A DNA stretch of 64,000 bases, from NCBI RefSeq assembly GCF_900086655.1, contig NZ_LT575476.1, positions 5,294,431 to 5,358,430 of the forward strand, given 5' to 3'. A model generated the notes under the pieces. That model was given only the letters and a program-made list of their open reading frames with translations. It ran no database searches and was not told where the DNA came from. The translations under genes were made by a program, and so were the position numbers. Positions 40,192 to 48,553 of this stretch are shown in pieces. This DNA comes from Paenibacillus tuaregi. Lineage in GTDB: Bacteria > Bacillota > Bacilli > Paenibacillales > Paenibacillaceae. Position 1 is the first letter of the stretch; each line of letters opens with the position of its first letter.

Positions 40192-40242
40192 ATTGTGTAT
40201 ATCGTATATGCACAATATAACATCCGAGATGGATTAATTCAA
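40192..40242 (-). promoter_or_regulatory. Promoter and YtrA-type operator of the ABC operon
   Basis: Minus strand TTGAAT (40242-40237), 17-base spacer, TATATT (40219-40214). A palindrome with arms ATTGTG and CACAAT enclosing ATAT repeats (40192-40216) overlaps the -10 and the start site, so binding there would repress. Confidence 0.72.
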
Positions 40243-40257
40243 GGCCCTGATAAAATA

Positions 40258-40303
40258 TTAAAAGAGCACCCCTGCCTGATTTACAGGAAAGGATGCTCTT
40301 TAA
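40258..40303 (-). terminator. Terminator of the MATE gene
   Basis: AAAGAGCA and TGCTCTTT pair with an inner CTG/CAG stem; TTTAA follows on the minus strand. Confidence 0.75.
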
Positions 40304-40333
40304 ATCAACTTTTACGAAGTGTAACCTTTAACC

Positions 40334-41728
40334 CTATGCCCCAATGGCGGTTTCTACAGTAGACACCGGTTTTACAAGCGCCTTCTTCTCCCAGGCCCGG
40401 CTTCTCCAGCGAAGCAGCATAATGATCCCGCGCAGCCATTCGTCCACTGCAAAAGCGATCCATACGCCAAGCAGCCCGATCTCCAAATGAACGCCCAGGA
40501 AATAAGCCAGTGGCACGGAGACACCCCACATCGAGAGCACACCCATCAAGACGGGAAAACGCGCATCCCCAGCGGCGCGCAGCGAATTGATAATGACAAT
40601 GTTAAAGGTCCGGCCAGGCTCAAGCACGATAGATAGCAGAAAAATCCCCGCCCCGGCGGCAATAATATCAGGGTCCTTCGTGAACATGCCAATCATTTCA
40701 TGCCGGAATATCGCAGCCGTGCCGACAATGACCAGCGTCAGCACAAAGCTGATCCTGACGCTCTTCATCAGTCTCTGGTATGCCGCCTTCATCTCCCCGG
40801 CACCAACCATTTGGCCAACAATGATCTCCGTACCCGCACCGATCGCCATCGCAAGCGCCATGAAGTAGTTCGATACATTCATGACGTAGACATGGGTGTT
40901 CAACGCCGTGAGGCCAATCATATTAACAAAGCTCATAATCATGAGGTACTGCGACTGCCAAGAGAGATGCTCGCCCGCAGCCGGCAGGCCAACGCTCATA
41001 ATCTGCTTCACATAGGAACCGTTCCAGGTCACGTAATCCTTACGGCGAATCGGCGCAGGAATCCGGCGGTACAGGATCACGAACAGAACGACAATGCCAA
41101 GCAACCGGCTTACGACCGTTGATATGGCCGCCCCCGTAACGCCCCATTGTGGAAAGCCCAGATTCCCGAAGATGAGCAGATAGTTCCCTGTCATGTGGAT
41201 CACATTCACACCTAGAGTCACAAACATGACACTTTTGGTATGCCCACTTGACCGGATCACAGACGAAACCGCGTAGGATAGCGCCTCGATCCAGATAAAC
41301 CCACCAATGATTTTCAAATAATGACTTGCGATTCCAATTTGTTCAGGACTTAGGTTCATCAGCGTGAGAAGAGGCTCTCCAAAGCTGACGAGTACAATGC
41401 TGACAATTATCCCAAAGATCAGGTTAATCGTAATAGCCAGCGCCGAAATGCGGCTCGCTTCCTTCTCCCGCCCCGCACCGATATACTGGGACACCGCAAC
41501 GCTGGTACCGATTCCGACAAATCCGAACATCAGAATGCAGAAGAAAATAATTTCGTTGGCCAGCCCTACCGCCCCCGTCGTCTTGTCGGATATGCGGCTT
41601 AACATAAATACGTCCACCGTACCCAGCATCATCCGAAGCACGGAGTCGATGAAGATTGGCCAGGTAACGGCAAAAAGACTAAGTTTTTTCCAAGATGGAA
41701 TATGATCTGTTATGGTCACGTTGTACAT
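40334..41728 (-). CDS. MATE-family efflux transporter
   Basis: A 464-residue protein with 12 membrane helices in two homologous halves (each with G-x-x-T-x-V-x-Q/G-Q-x-x-G type motif: 'GIGTSVAVSQYIGAGREKEA' and 'GAGTEIIVGQMVGAGEMKAA'). A Na+ or H+ coupled exporter of drugs or metabolites. The ATG at 41728 lies only one base after AGGAG, so the GTG at 41719 (ten bases) may be the true start. Divergent from an ArsR-type gene whose operator lies between them. Confidence 0.9.
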   Translation of the reverse strand: MYNVTITDHIPSWKKLSLFAVTWPIFIDSVLRMMLGTVDVFMLSRISDKTTGAVGLANEIIFFCILMFGFVGIGTSVAVSQYIGAGREKEASRISALAITINLIFGIIVSIVLVSFGEPLLTLMNLSPEQIGIASHYLKIIGGFIWIEALSYAVSSVIRSSGHTKSVMFVTLGVNVIHMTGNYLLIFGNLGFPQWGVTGAAISTVVSRLLGIVVLFVILYRRIPAPIRRKDYVTWNGSYVKQIMSVGLPAAGEHLSWQSQYLMIMSFVNMIGLTALNTHVYVMNVSNYFMALAMAIGAGTEIIVGQMVGAGEMKAAYQRLMKSVRISFVLTLVIVGTAAIFRHEMIGMFTKDPDIIAAGAGIFLLSIVLEPGRTFNIVIINSLRAAGDARFPVLMGVLSMWGVSVPLAYFLGVHLEIGLLGVWIAFAVDEWLRGIIMLLRWRSRAWEKKALVKPVSTVETAIGA

Positions 41729-41833
41729 GCTCCTATATACCTATTTCTATTTGCTTACCCTAGTGTAGCTCCTTCAGGTAAATACGTCTATGGCGTAGAT
41801 AATAATCTGGCTAAGCCAAGACACACACGTATT

Positions 41834-41857
41834 TACATATCTATAAAAATAGATATA
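41834..41857. promoter_or_regulatory. Candidate ArsR operator in the MATE/arsR intergenic region
   Basis: ATATCTA and TAGATAT form an inverted repeat around six bases. A closely similar site (TACATATCTA then TATATAT) lies at 42204 ahead of the MFS gene. Confidence 0.6.
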
Positions 41858-41866
41858 ATAGTGGGT

Positions 41867-42178
41867 ATGGAACCTTTACTGATTTATAAAGCTTTGTCTA
41901 ACGAGATACGTTGTCAAATCATGGAGTGGCTGAAGAATCCGGAGCAATTTTTTGATGAAAAGCTCTACTTGCAGCAAGGACTTAACTTTCGCATTGGCGT
42001 ATGCGTCGGGGATATACAGGCCAAGGCGGGACTTGCCCAGTCTGTTATCTCAAGCTATTTGGCCACCATGCAAAAAGCTGGTTTATTGGAATCTGAGCGA
42101 ATCGGTAAATGGACGTACTATCGGCGAAACGAACAGACCATTCAGCAGTTTTCCGAATATGTTCAAAATAAACTATAA
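41867..42178 (+). CDS. ArsR-family winged-helix regulator
   Basis: A 103-residue repressor: 'LLIYKALSNEIRCQIMEWLKNPEQFF', recognition helix 'KAGLAQSVISSYLATMQKAGLLESERIGKWTYYRRNEQTIQQF'. Cys residues at C-Q-I-M and G-V-C-V could sense thiol-reactive compounds but no classic metal motif is seen. The long upstream frame from 41702 is not real; the ATG at 41867 starts the family N-terminus. Probably controls itself, the MFS gene downstream and perhaps the MATE gene. Confidence 0.85.
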   Translation: MEPLLIYKALSNEIRCQIMEWLKNPEQFFDEKLYLQQGLNFRIGVCVGDIQAKAGLAQSVISSYLATMQKAGLLESERIGKWTYYRRNEQTIQQFSEYVQNKL

Positions 42179-42203
42179 CCGGGAAGGAGGTTTTTTTTCG
42201 CTC

Positions 42204-42227
42204 TACATATCTAGATTTCTATATATG
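42204..42227 (+). promoter_or_regulatory. Second ArsR operator before the MFS gene
   Basis: TACATATCTA, six bases, TATATATG, a near copy of the site at 41834. Confidence 0.55.
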
Positions 42228-42252
42228 AATATACATGGAGGATTTTATTTTT

Positions 42253-43413
42253 GTGACTAAGATTCGCTCTTCACTTATCCTTTTTCTGGCCTTAGGTGTA
42301 TTTGGTATTATTACAACGGAAATGGGCATCATCGGTGTTCTTCCTCAAGTCACTCAGAAATTCCATATCTCACCCTCGCAGGCCGGGTATCTTGTGAGTA
42401 TATTTGCTCTGATCGTTGCCCTTTCAGGCCCGTTCCTGACCTTACTCGCTTCCGGCATGAATCGTAAAGTCATTCTATTAGCCGCTGTTCTTATTTTTGC
42501 TATCTCTAATATAGTCTATGCGTATACAACCAAGTTTGAAGTCATGCTAGCTTTCCGGGTTATCCCAGCTATTGTACATCCTGTCTTCTTCTCTATTGCT
42601 CTTGTGACCGCAGCCAGCCTTGTTCCTCCTGACAAGAGCAGCAAGGCCGTCACTAAGGTGTTTGCCGGAATAACCGTCGGATTCGCCTTTGGCGTGCCGT
42701 TAACTTCTTACCTCGCCGAGAAAATTTCACTGGAAGCGGCCTTCCTGTTTGGTGCTGTTGTCAGCATGATTGCCTTCTTGGGCATACTGATCTGGCTGCC
42801 TTCCATGCCTGTTAAGGACAAAATGTCCTTCGGAAAGCAGCTCGGTATCTTACGCAGGCCTCAATTATGGTTAACCATCGTGACTGTTGTTATCGTCTTT
42901 GCGGCTATGTTCTCTGTATACAGTTATTTTGCCGAGTATCTTGGGCAAGTCACCCATATGAACGGGTCATGGATTAGCATGATGCTGATGGCCTTTGGCA
43001 TCACCATGATTGCCGGGAACTTTCTATTCGGGAACTTTCTGCACAAGAACATGACAAAAACGATTTTCCTGTTTCCTTTGGTGTATGCGCTCATTTACTT
43101 ATGCATTTATTATCTCGGCCCTTATTTCCTGCCGATGGTGATCTGCATATTCATTTGGGGGGCTGTGCATTCCGGGGGGCTTATTGTCAGTCAAGCCCTG
43201 CTTATGACTGAAGCGAGAGAAGCCCCTGAATTCGGCAACAGCCTGTTTGTCTCCTTTTCCAATGTAGGCATTACGATAGGGACCTCAATCGGCGGCTGGT
43301 TTATTTCCCAATTGGGCACCCATCAGCTCATCTGGTGCGGCATTATGTTTGCACTGCTGGCTTGCCTGTTAATCATGGTGAAGATTTTAGGCAAGAGTCG
43401 GCAGCTCAGTTAG
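42253..43413 (+). CDS. MFS transporter, AraJ/YdhP-type efflux protein
   Basis: A 386-residue 12-helix transporter of the DHA1 class ('GIITTEMGIIGVLPQVTQKFHISPSQAGYLVSIFALIVALSGPFLTLLASGMNRK', the motif-A region). The best start is the GTG at 42253, 11 bases after GGAGG; a frame from 42235 would begin inside the ribosome site. Follows the ArsR gene by 74 bases with an operator between, so drug or sugar efflux under ArsR control is likely. Confidence 0.88.
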   Translation: MTKIRSSLILFLALGVFGIITTEMGIIGVLPQVTQKFHISPSQAGYLVSIFALIVALSGPFLTLLASGMNRKVILLAAVLIFAISNIVYAYTTKFEVMLAFRVIPAIVHPVFFSIALVTAASLVPPDKSSKAVTKVFAGITVGFAFGVPLTSYLAEKISLEAAFLFGAVVSMIAFLGILIWLPSMPVKDKMSFGKQLGILRRPQLWLTIVTVVIVFAAMFSVYSYFAEYLGQVTHMNGSWISMMLMAFGITMIAGNFLFGNFLHKNMTKTIFLFPLVYALIYLCIYYLGPYFLPMVICIFIWGAVHSGGLIVSQALLMTEAREAPEFGNSLFVSFSNVGITIGTSIGGWFISQLGTHQLIWCGIMFALLACLLIMVKILGKSRQLS

Positions 43414-43429
43414 TTGGGGTATGATGAAA

Positions 43430-44632
43430 CTAGATATGATATTGGCTTTTGAATGCGAAAATCTCATCAACAGCCTGCTTATAGCCGCCCGATTGCTGCA
43501 GAGATTCCCTCATCTTTGCGGCGGCCTGCTTGAAAGATGAGTGGCTTAACACATGATCCACCGCACCGCGCAGCTCATTTGCAGTTAAGCTGTGCATTTG
43601 TAAGGTCAGGCCCGCTCCAATGCGAGCCACTTGCCCGGCAATCATCGGCTGGTCCGCGCTCTGCGGAAGGACAATGAGCGGTACCCCGTTGTAGAGACCC
43701 TCATGGGTACTGTTCATTCCGCCATGGGTAACAAACAATTTAGCGTGCTGTAGGACATGGGTTTGCGGAACGTAGTTTTTTACAATAAAGTTGTTAGGGA
43801 CTTCCCCCAAATCTGAAATTTGGACATGATTCCCAATCGACATGACAACCGTATGTTCCGTGTTTCCAAGTGCTTCAAAACAAAGATTATAGAAATCTAC
43901 GGCTTGATTAAAAACCGTACCCAGTGAGATGTAAATGAGGCTGGTCCCCTTGATTGCTGAAAAGTCGAAGCTGTTTTGAGTTAACCGTGAGGAGATAGAC
44001 GGACCTACGAATTTATAACTCTGGTCGAAGACTGCTCCGTCTGGCTGGAAATCCTTTATTGTATATACGAGGTTAAGTGGTGCTGGATTACAGAACACTT
44101 CGTAAGGAGAATAAATCTCTATGCCATAACTCTCCTTCACCTTAGCGGTAAGATTCTGATATTTATCTTGTATGGATTCAACTGCTTCTGAAAGGGCCCC
44201 TGTAAAAGACTGCTCCACAATTTGCTCGAATGACACTTGGGTCTGGGCAAAAGAAGTGCACGAATTAACTGCCGGCAGCTTAAGAATCCCCGCAATCAAA
44301 CGTCCACAACCAAACATGGAGTCATGGATGATGTAATCAAAATGCTCGTCCTTGATCTGTTCAAGCACGCTAGGTATGACGATATCAGCCGTGAGGAGAA
44401 GACCGTTAACTCTTTCGAGTAAATATGTTCTTCCGCCTGAGATAAAGGCCTTGATAAATTTCTGATCGTCAAACGTCCGAACCGTAGCCCCTGTCTTCTC
44501 AATCTTCTCCCGATAAGCTTCGATGCAGAAGTACACGACCTCTTCTCCACGCGCAACAAGCTCCTGCACAACCCCAATCGTTGGATTGATATGTCCCTCT
44601 GACCCTGCATTAATAAATAAAACACGCGCCAT
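43430..44632 (-). CDS. Macrolide-type (MGT/UGT) glycosyltransferase
   Basis: A 400-residue GT1 enzyme: N-terminal 'RVLFINAGSEGHINPTIGVVQELVARGEEVVYFC' acceptor domain with the catalytic His H-I-N-P, and C-terminal sugar-nucleotide domain 'FVTHGGMNSTHEGLYNGVPLIVLPQSADQPMIAGQVARIGAGL' (HGG...E...DQ motif). It transfers a sugar to macrolides, flavonoids or other hydroxylated compounds; donor usually UDP-glucose. ATG 44632 follows AAGGAG. Monocistronic. A detoxification role fits the neighbourhood of efflux pumps. Confidence 0.88.
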   Translation of the reverse strand: MARVLFINAGSEGHINPTIGVVQELVARGEEVVYFCIEAYREKIEKTGATVRTFDDQKFIKAFISGGRTYLLERVNGLLLTADIVIPSVLEQIKDEHFDYIIHDSMFGCGRLIAGILKLPAVNSCTSFAQTQVSFEQIVEQSFTGALSEAVESIQDKYQNLTAKVKESYGIEIYSPYEVFCNPAPLNLVYTIKDFQPDGAVFDQSYKFVGPSISSRLTQNSFDFSAIKGTSLIYISLGTVFNQAVDFYNLCFEALGNTEHTVVMSIGNHVQISDLGEVPNNFIVKNYVPQTHVLQHAKLFVTHGGMNSTHEGLYNGVPLIVLPQSADQPMIAGQVARIGAGLTLQMHSLTANELRGAVDHVLSHSSFKQAAAKMRESLQQSGGYKQAVDEIFAFKSQYHI

Positions 44633-44740
44633 TTCTATCACTCCTTAGGATATCGTTATAATCTAGTCTATATGAAATCCCTCCAAAAGCAGAGAATATT
44701 CTCGATCGATGTGACATTCAATTATAGAAAATTAATCAAA

Positions 44741-44772
44741 GAAAAGGCCATCCATTCCGGATGGCTCTTCAT
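44741..44772 (-). terminator. Terminator of the oxidoreductase gene
   Basis: On the minus strand GAGCCATCC pairs with GGATGGCC and TTTTC follows. Confidence 0.75.
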
Positions 44773-44776
44773 AGTA

Positions 44777-45820
44777 TCAAAAGTTTTCTAAAACAATTTT
44801 TCCAATGGTCCGTCCCGTTTCCAACTTCTCATGCGCCAAACGCAGGTTTGCTGCATTGATGGGTTCTAGTCGTTCAGTTAGTGTAGTTTTTATTTTTCCA
44901 TCATCGATAAGGTTTGCCAGTTCATTCAGCAATTCGTGTTGTTTGATCATATCTTTGGTATGATACAAGGACCGTGTAAACATGAACTCCCAAACAAACG
45001 TTACACTTTTAGAAAACAACAAGTCCATTTTCAAGCTCCCCGCCCAGGTCTCCTTGTTTGTAGGTACGATAGAGCAAATTTTCCCTTGTGGAACAATAAC
45101 CTCTGCCATATTTTCAAGATGTTGAACTGTATCATTCAAGCAAAAGATATAATCTACAGTATCCATACCAACCTCTTTGAGCTGGGGTTGAAAAGGCTCA
45201 TTGTGATTTATGATAAAATCAGCACCTAAGCTTTTGACCCATTGAATGGACTCTGGACGAGAAGCCGTACCAATGACAGTCAATCCTGCTAATTTGGCAA
45301 GTTGAATAGCGATCGATCCTACTCCTCCAGCTGCACCGATAATCAGTATGTTTTTGTTTTCATTAGCGTGTAAGCTAATTCCTAAACGATCAAATAGGCC
45401 CTCCCATGCAGTAATCGAGGTAAGAGGTAATGCGGCGGCGGCAGCGAAATCCAAGCTGCTTGGCATATTTCCTGCAATTCGTTCATCAACCAAGTGAAAT
45501 TCACTGTTACTGCCTGGCCGAGATACACTCCCCGCATAAAAGATCTTGTCCCCAGGTTTAAACAATTGGCAGTCTGGACCAACTTGTTCTACAATTCCAG
45601 CGGCATCCCAACCAAGAATTTTCGGTGATTCGGCTTCGTAGTTATGCTTTTCGCGAACGCCTACGTCTGCAGGGTTGACAGAGATTGCTTTTACACGGAC
45701 AAGCAAATCGCGGCCAGTAGGGTTTGGCTTATCCAGATGAAGATCAATAAGGCTTTCTGGATTGGATATTGGGAGGTATCGGTAAGCGCCGACTGCTTTC
45801 ATCTTTTGGTGTGTATTCAT
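44777..45820 (-). CDS. Zinc-independent alcohol dehydrogenase/quinone oxidoreductase-like protein
   Basis: A 347-residue medium-chain dehydrogenase of the zinc-binding-dehydrogenase (YogA/QOR) group: 'KAISVNPADVGVR', 'GWDAAGIVEQVGPDCQLFKPGD', NAD(P)H-binding 'ILIIGAAGGVGSIAIQLAKLAGLTVIGTASR'. The catalytic zinc ligands of true alcohol dehydrogenases are absent, as in quinone reductases. ATG 45820 follows GAGGAAG. Divergent from the HxlR gene, so it is probably induced by electrophiles or quinones. Confidence 0.88.
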   Translation of the reverse strand: MNTHQKMKAVGAYRYLPISNPESLIDLHLDKPNPTGRDLLVRVKAISVNPADVGVREKHNYEAESPKILGWDAAGIVEQVGPDCQLFKPGDKIFYAGSVSRPGSNSEFHLVDERIAGNMPSSLDFAAAAALPLTSITAWEGLFDRLGISLHANENKNILIIGAAGGVGSIAIQLAKLAGLTVIGTASRPESIQWVKSLGADFIINHNEPFQPQLKEVGMDTVDYIFCLNDTVQHLENMAEVIVPQGKICSIVPTNKETWAGSLKMDLLFSKSVTFVWEFMFTRSLYHTKDMIKQHELLNELANLIDDGKIKTTLTERLEPINAANLRLAHEKLETGRTIGKIVLENF

Positions 45821-45876
45821 AGGTAATCTTCCTCTCAAACAGGTATTGTTGTACAGTTGCATTTTAATCAATTCAA

Positions 45877-45889
45877 TTACTTTAAGTAA
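45877..45889. promoter_or_regulatory. Candidate HxlR operator
   Basis: TTACTT-T-AAGTAA is a perfect inverted repeat between the two divergent genes, resembling known YodB/HxlR-type sites rich in TACTT/AAGTA. Confidence 0.6.
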
Positions 45890-45945
45890 GTACGCAGATT
45901 TTTATGGTATAGTATGAAAAATCAAACCATTGGGGGGATCAGCTG

Positions 45946-46323
45946 ATGGGCGACCGAAGAAACAAATATGGAGTAAATCCGGATATGCAAGCATGTCCGG
46001 TCGAAACAACGCTGGATGTTATTGGGGGTAAGTGGAAGGGGATCCTTCTCTATCAGCTCTTGGAAGGAACCAAAAGATTCAATGAATTCCGGCGCCTTAA
46101 TCCGGGAATTACGCAGTTTATGCTCACATTGCAATTAAGAGAGCTTGAGCGTGATGGCATCATCCATCGTGAAGTATTTAAAGAGGTTCCGCCAAGAGTG
46201 GAATACTCCCTTACTGATTTCGGAAGGACCTTGAAACCGGTCATAACCTCCATGAAAGCATGGGGGGAGTCTTATAAAGAGCGGCTTAATGAAAATCGGA
46301 CGGTACAAGAGGAGGAAGATTAA
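45946..46323 (+). CDS. HxlR-family regulator, YodB-like
   Basis: A 125-residue winged-helix protein. 'CPVETTLDVIGGKWKGILLYQLLEGTKRFNEFRRLNPGITQFMLTLQLRELERDGIIHREVF' is the HxlR domain; the early Cys17 (M-Q-A-C-P) is the redox-sensing position in YodB/CatR proteins. It likely derepresses the divergent oxidoreductase on thiol-reactive stress. The ATG follows GGGGGGATC. Confidence 0.9.
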   Translation: MGDRRNKYGVNPDMQACPVETTLDVIGGKWKGILLYQLLEGTKRFNEFRRLNPGITQFMLTLQLRELERDGIIHREVFKEVPPRVEYSLTDFGRTLKPVITSMKAWGESYKERLNENRTVQEEED

Positions 46324-46337
46324 CCCGAACACGAAAT

Positions 46338-46370
46338 AGAAAAGGCCATCCCTTTTGGGATGACCTCTCC
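46338..46370. terminator. Bidirectional terminator between hxlR-like gene and leuA
   Basis: GGCCATCCC and GGGATGACC pair around TTTT; on the minus strand TTTTCTATTTC follows. Confidence 0.7.
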
Positions 46371-46406
46371 GATTTCGAGGAATGAAAGGTTACAACGTAG
46401 GTGTAA

Positions 46407-48083
46407 TTAATTGTTCTTGTTCGAGTTCCGGCTCATTTGATTCACCGCACTGAACAAAGCTTTTATGGACGAAGTCATGATATCAACGTCAATGCCACAG
46501 CCCCAGTATACACTGCTGTCTGAGGCCGTGATTCCGATATAAGAGACGGCTTGCGACTTAGAACCAATCTCCAAAGCGTGCTCCGTATAGACCAGATCGC
46601 CATACTGCAGTCCGAGATAAGCTTGAAGCGCATTGCTGACCGAATCCAGTCTTCCGTCTCCGGTGCCTGTAATCTCCTGAACTCCGCCGTCCGTCTTCAG
46701 TACCACATTCGTCTCAAAGTTGTCTCCGTCATTAATCCGGTATCTAACCAACTCGATAGGCGAATTAATATTTACATATTCCTTAATGAAAATGTCGTAT
46801 ATTTCATTCGGAAGCAGCTCTTTCTGCTGGTGATCGGATACGTTTTTAACACAATACCCGAAGTGCTCACGCATCTTCTGAGGAAGATCGAGACCATACT
46901 TTTGCTGCAGGATATAACCGATTCCACCCTTGCCTGACTGGCTGTTGATGCGGATAATATCGCCTTCGTATTGTCTGCCGATATCCAGCGGATCAATCAG
47001 CAGATATGGAACCGACCAATGCTGCGGCTCCTTCTCCTCGCGCCACTTCATGCCCTTGGCAATCGCATCCTGGTGCGAACCAGAGAAAGCTGTAAATACA
47101 AGCTCGCCACCATAAGGGTGTCTTTCGCTCACTTTCATTTTGGTCAGCCGTTCATACACGGAGAGGATCGCCGGGATGTTCTCGAAGTTCAGCTTCGGGT
47201 CTACCCCATGCGAGTACATGTTCAGGGCCAGTGTCACAATGTCCACGTTCCCCGTCCGTTCCCCGTTTCCGAACAAGGTGCCTTCTACCCGCTGGGCTCC
47301 GGCCAGCATCCCCAGCTCGGCGTCCGCTACACCCGTTCCCCGGTCATTATGCGGATGCAGGGATAGAATAACATGCTCCCGGTAATTCAAGTGTTCACTC
47401 ATATACTCAATCTGGCTGGCATAGACGTGAGGCATCGACATGGACACCGTTGCTGGCAGGTTGATGATCACCGGATTCTCCGCCGTCGGCTGCCATATGC
47501 CGAGCACCTGGTTGCAAATCTCCAGCGCAAAATCAATCTCCGTACCTGTAAAGCTCTCCGGCGAGTACTGGAACTGGAAGTTCCCTTCGGTGTCCGATGC
47601 GCACTCCTTGAGCAGCTTGGCACCACTGACCGCAATGTCGATAATCTCCTCTTTCGATTTGCGGAATACTTGGTCCCGCTGGGCTACAGAAGTCGAGTTG
47701 TACAAGTGCACAACTGCTTTTTTTGCACCCTTCAGCGAGTCAAAGGTTTTGCGGATAATATGCTCCCTCGATTGGGTCAGCACCTGAATCGTCACATCAT
47801 CCGGGATCAAATTCTGCTCGATCAATGTCCGCAGGAAGGTGAATTCCGTTTCCGACGCTGCTGGGAAGCCGACTTCAATCTCCTTGAACCCGATCTCCAC
47901 CAGCATTTTGAAGTATTCCAGCTTCTCCTCCAGGTTCATCGGAACGATCAACGCCTGATTGCCATCACGCAGGTCGACGCTGCACCAGGTCGGAGCTTCG
48001 GTGATATATTCCTTGCGGGTCCAGTTCAAGCTGGCCTCCGGCGGCATAAAGTATCCTCTGGCGTATTTCTCAACGTTTTTCAT
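46407..48083 (-). CDS. leuA: 2-Isopropylmalate synthase (LeuA, type 2)
   Basis: A 558-residue enzyme that condenses 2-oxoisovalerate with acetyl-CoA, the first committed step of leucine synthesis. It shows the family start 'WCSVDLRDGNQALIVPM' (catalytic DLRDGNQ), 'LSLHPHNDRGTGVADAELGMLAGAQRVEGTLFGNGERTGNVDIVTLALNMYSHG' with metal-binding HxH and N, and a C-terminal LeuA_dimer allosteric domain ('GDGRLDSVSNALQAYLGL'). The long form with 'YARGYFMPP' start is the fungal-like class seen in Actinobacteria and some Firmicutes. ATG 48083 follows GGAAGGATGG. A leucine T-box leader controls it. The rest of the leu operon is not here. Confidence 0.93.
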   Translation of the reverse strand: MKNVEKYARGYFMPPEASLNWTRKEYITEAPTWCSVDLRDGNQALIVPMNLEEKLEYFKMLVEIGFKEIEVGFPAASETEFTFLRTLIEQNLIPDDVTIQVLTQSREHIIRKTFDSLKGAKKAVVHLYNSTSVAQRDQVFRKSKEEIIDIAVSGAKLLKECASDTEGNFQFQYSPESFTGTEIDFALEICNQVLGIWQPTAENPVIINLPATVSMSMPHVYASQIEYMSEHLNYREHVILSLHPHNDRGTGVADAELGMLAGAQRVEGTLFGNGERTGNVDIVTLALNMYSHGVDPKLNFENIPAILSVYERLTKMKVSERHPYGGELVFTAFSGSHQDAIAKGMKWREEKEPQHWSVPYLLIDPLDIGRQYEGDIIRINSQSGKGGIGYILQQKYGLDLPQKMREHFGYCVKNVSDHQQKELLPNEIYDIFIKEYVNINSPIELVRYRINDGDNFETNVVLKTDGGVQEITGTGDGRLDSVSNALQAYLGLQYGDLVYTEHALEIGSKSQAVSYIGITASDSSVYWGCGIDVDIMTSSIKALFSAVNQMSRNSNKNN

Positions 48084-48136
48084 AGGTATCCATCCTTCCA
48101 TCATTTTTGACATTGGTCATTACAAGGCAGGCTTAA

Positions 48137-48425
48137 CGCAAAAAAGCCTTCCGTCTCCATGAACAGAGACGAAAGACTGTGACATCTTACGCGGTACCAC
48201 TCCGAATTCATGCCATAGGCATGCACTCTACGGATATGGGTTCCCGGGCTTGCGGATAACCTCATATCCTCCTGAAGATAACGGTCAGGACTCCGGCTCC
48301 GCCTACTTCTCGGGTTCAGCGGGCAACTCCAAGGTGAGTTCGGTTTCTCCTCGCGGCTGTTTCACACCAACCAACAGCTCTCTGAGCGCTTAGAAAAGCG
48401 TACTATTCCTTATCAACGTATTAGG
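48137..48425 (-). promoter_or_regulatory. T-box riboswitch, leucine-specific (CUC specifier)
   Basis: Read on the minus strand: the stem I region includes GAACTCACC; its CTC (48338-48336) fits a leucine specifier codon. The T-box core AGTGGTACCGCG (48202-48191) is intact. A terminator hairpin (CGTCTC/GAGACG, 48177-48140) with six T follows. Uncharged tRNA-Leu would bind, form the antiterminator and allow leuA transcription. Confidence 0.9.
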
Positions 48426-48436
48426 ATATTAAAGCC

Positions 48437-48465
48437 ATGCTATAACACCTGTGCCTCGTTGTCAA
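48437..48465 (-). promoter_or_regulatory. leuA promoter
   Basis: Minus strand TTGACA (48465-48460), 17-base spacer, TAGCAT (48442-48437), just ahead of the T-box. Confidence 0.7.
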
Positions 48466-48553
48466 TTGCCTTTTTGCAGTTTTATGTTTTTCCAGCACGC
48501 AAAAGATCTCTGGAGGAGTATCTGAAACAATGAGGCTGGACTAAGCCCATACG

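Noticed and set aside
41702..41866. N-terminal extension of the ArsR gene
   Set aside because: It crosses the divergent promoter region and operator; the family N-terminus begins at 41867.
47373..48110. 245-codon plus-strand frame opposite leuA
   Set aside because: Long antisense frames are expected opposite GC-rich conserved genes; no ribosome site and no family pattern.
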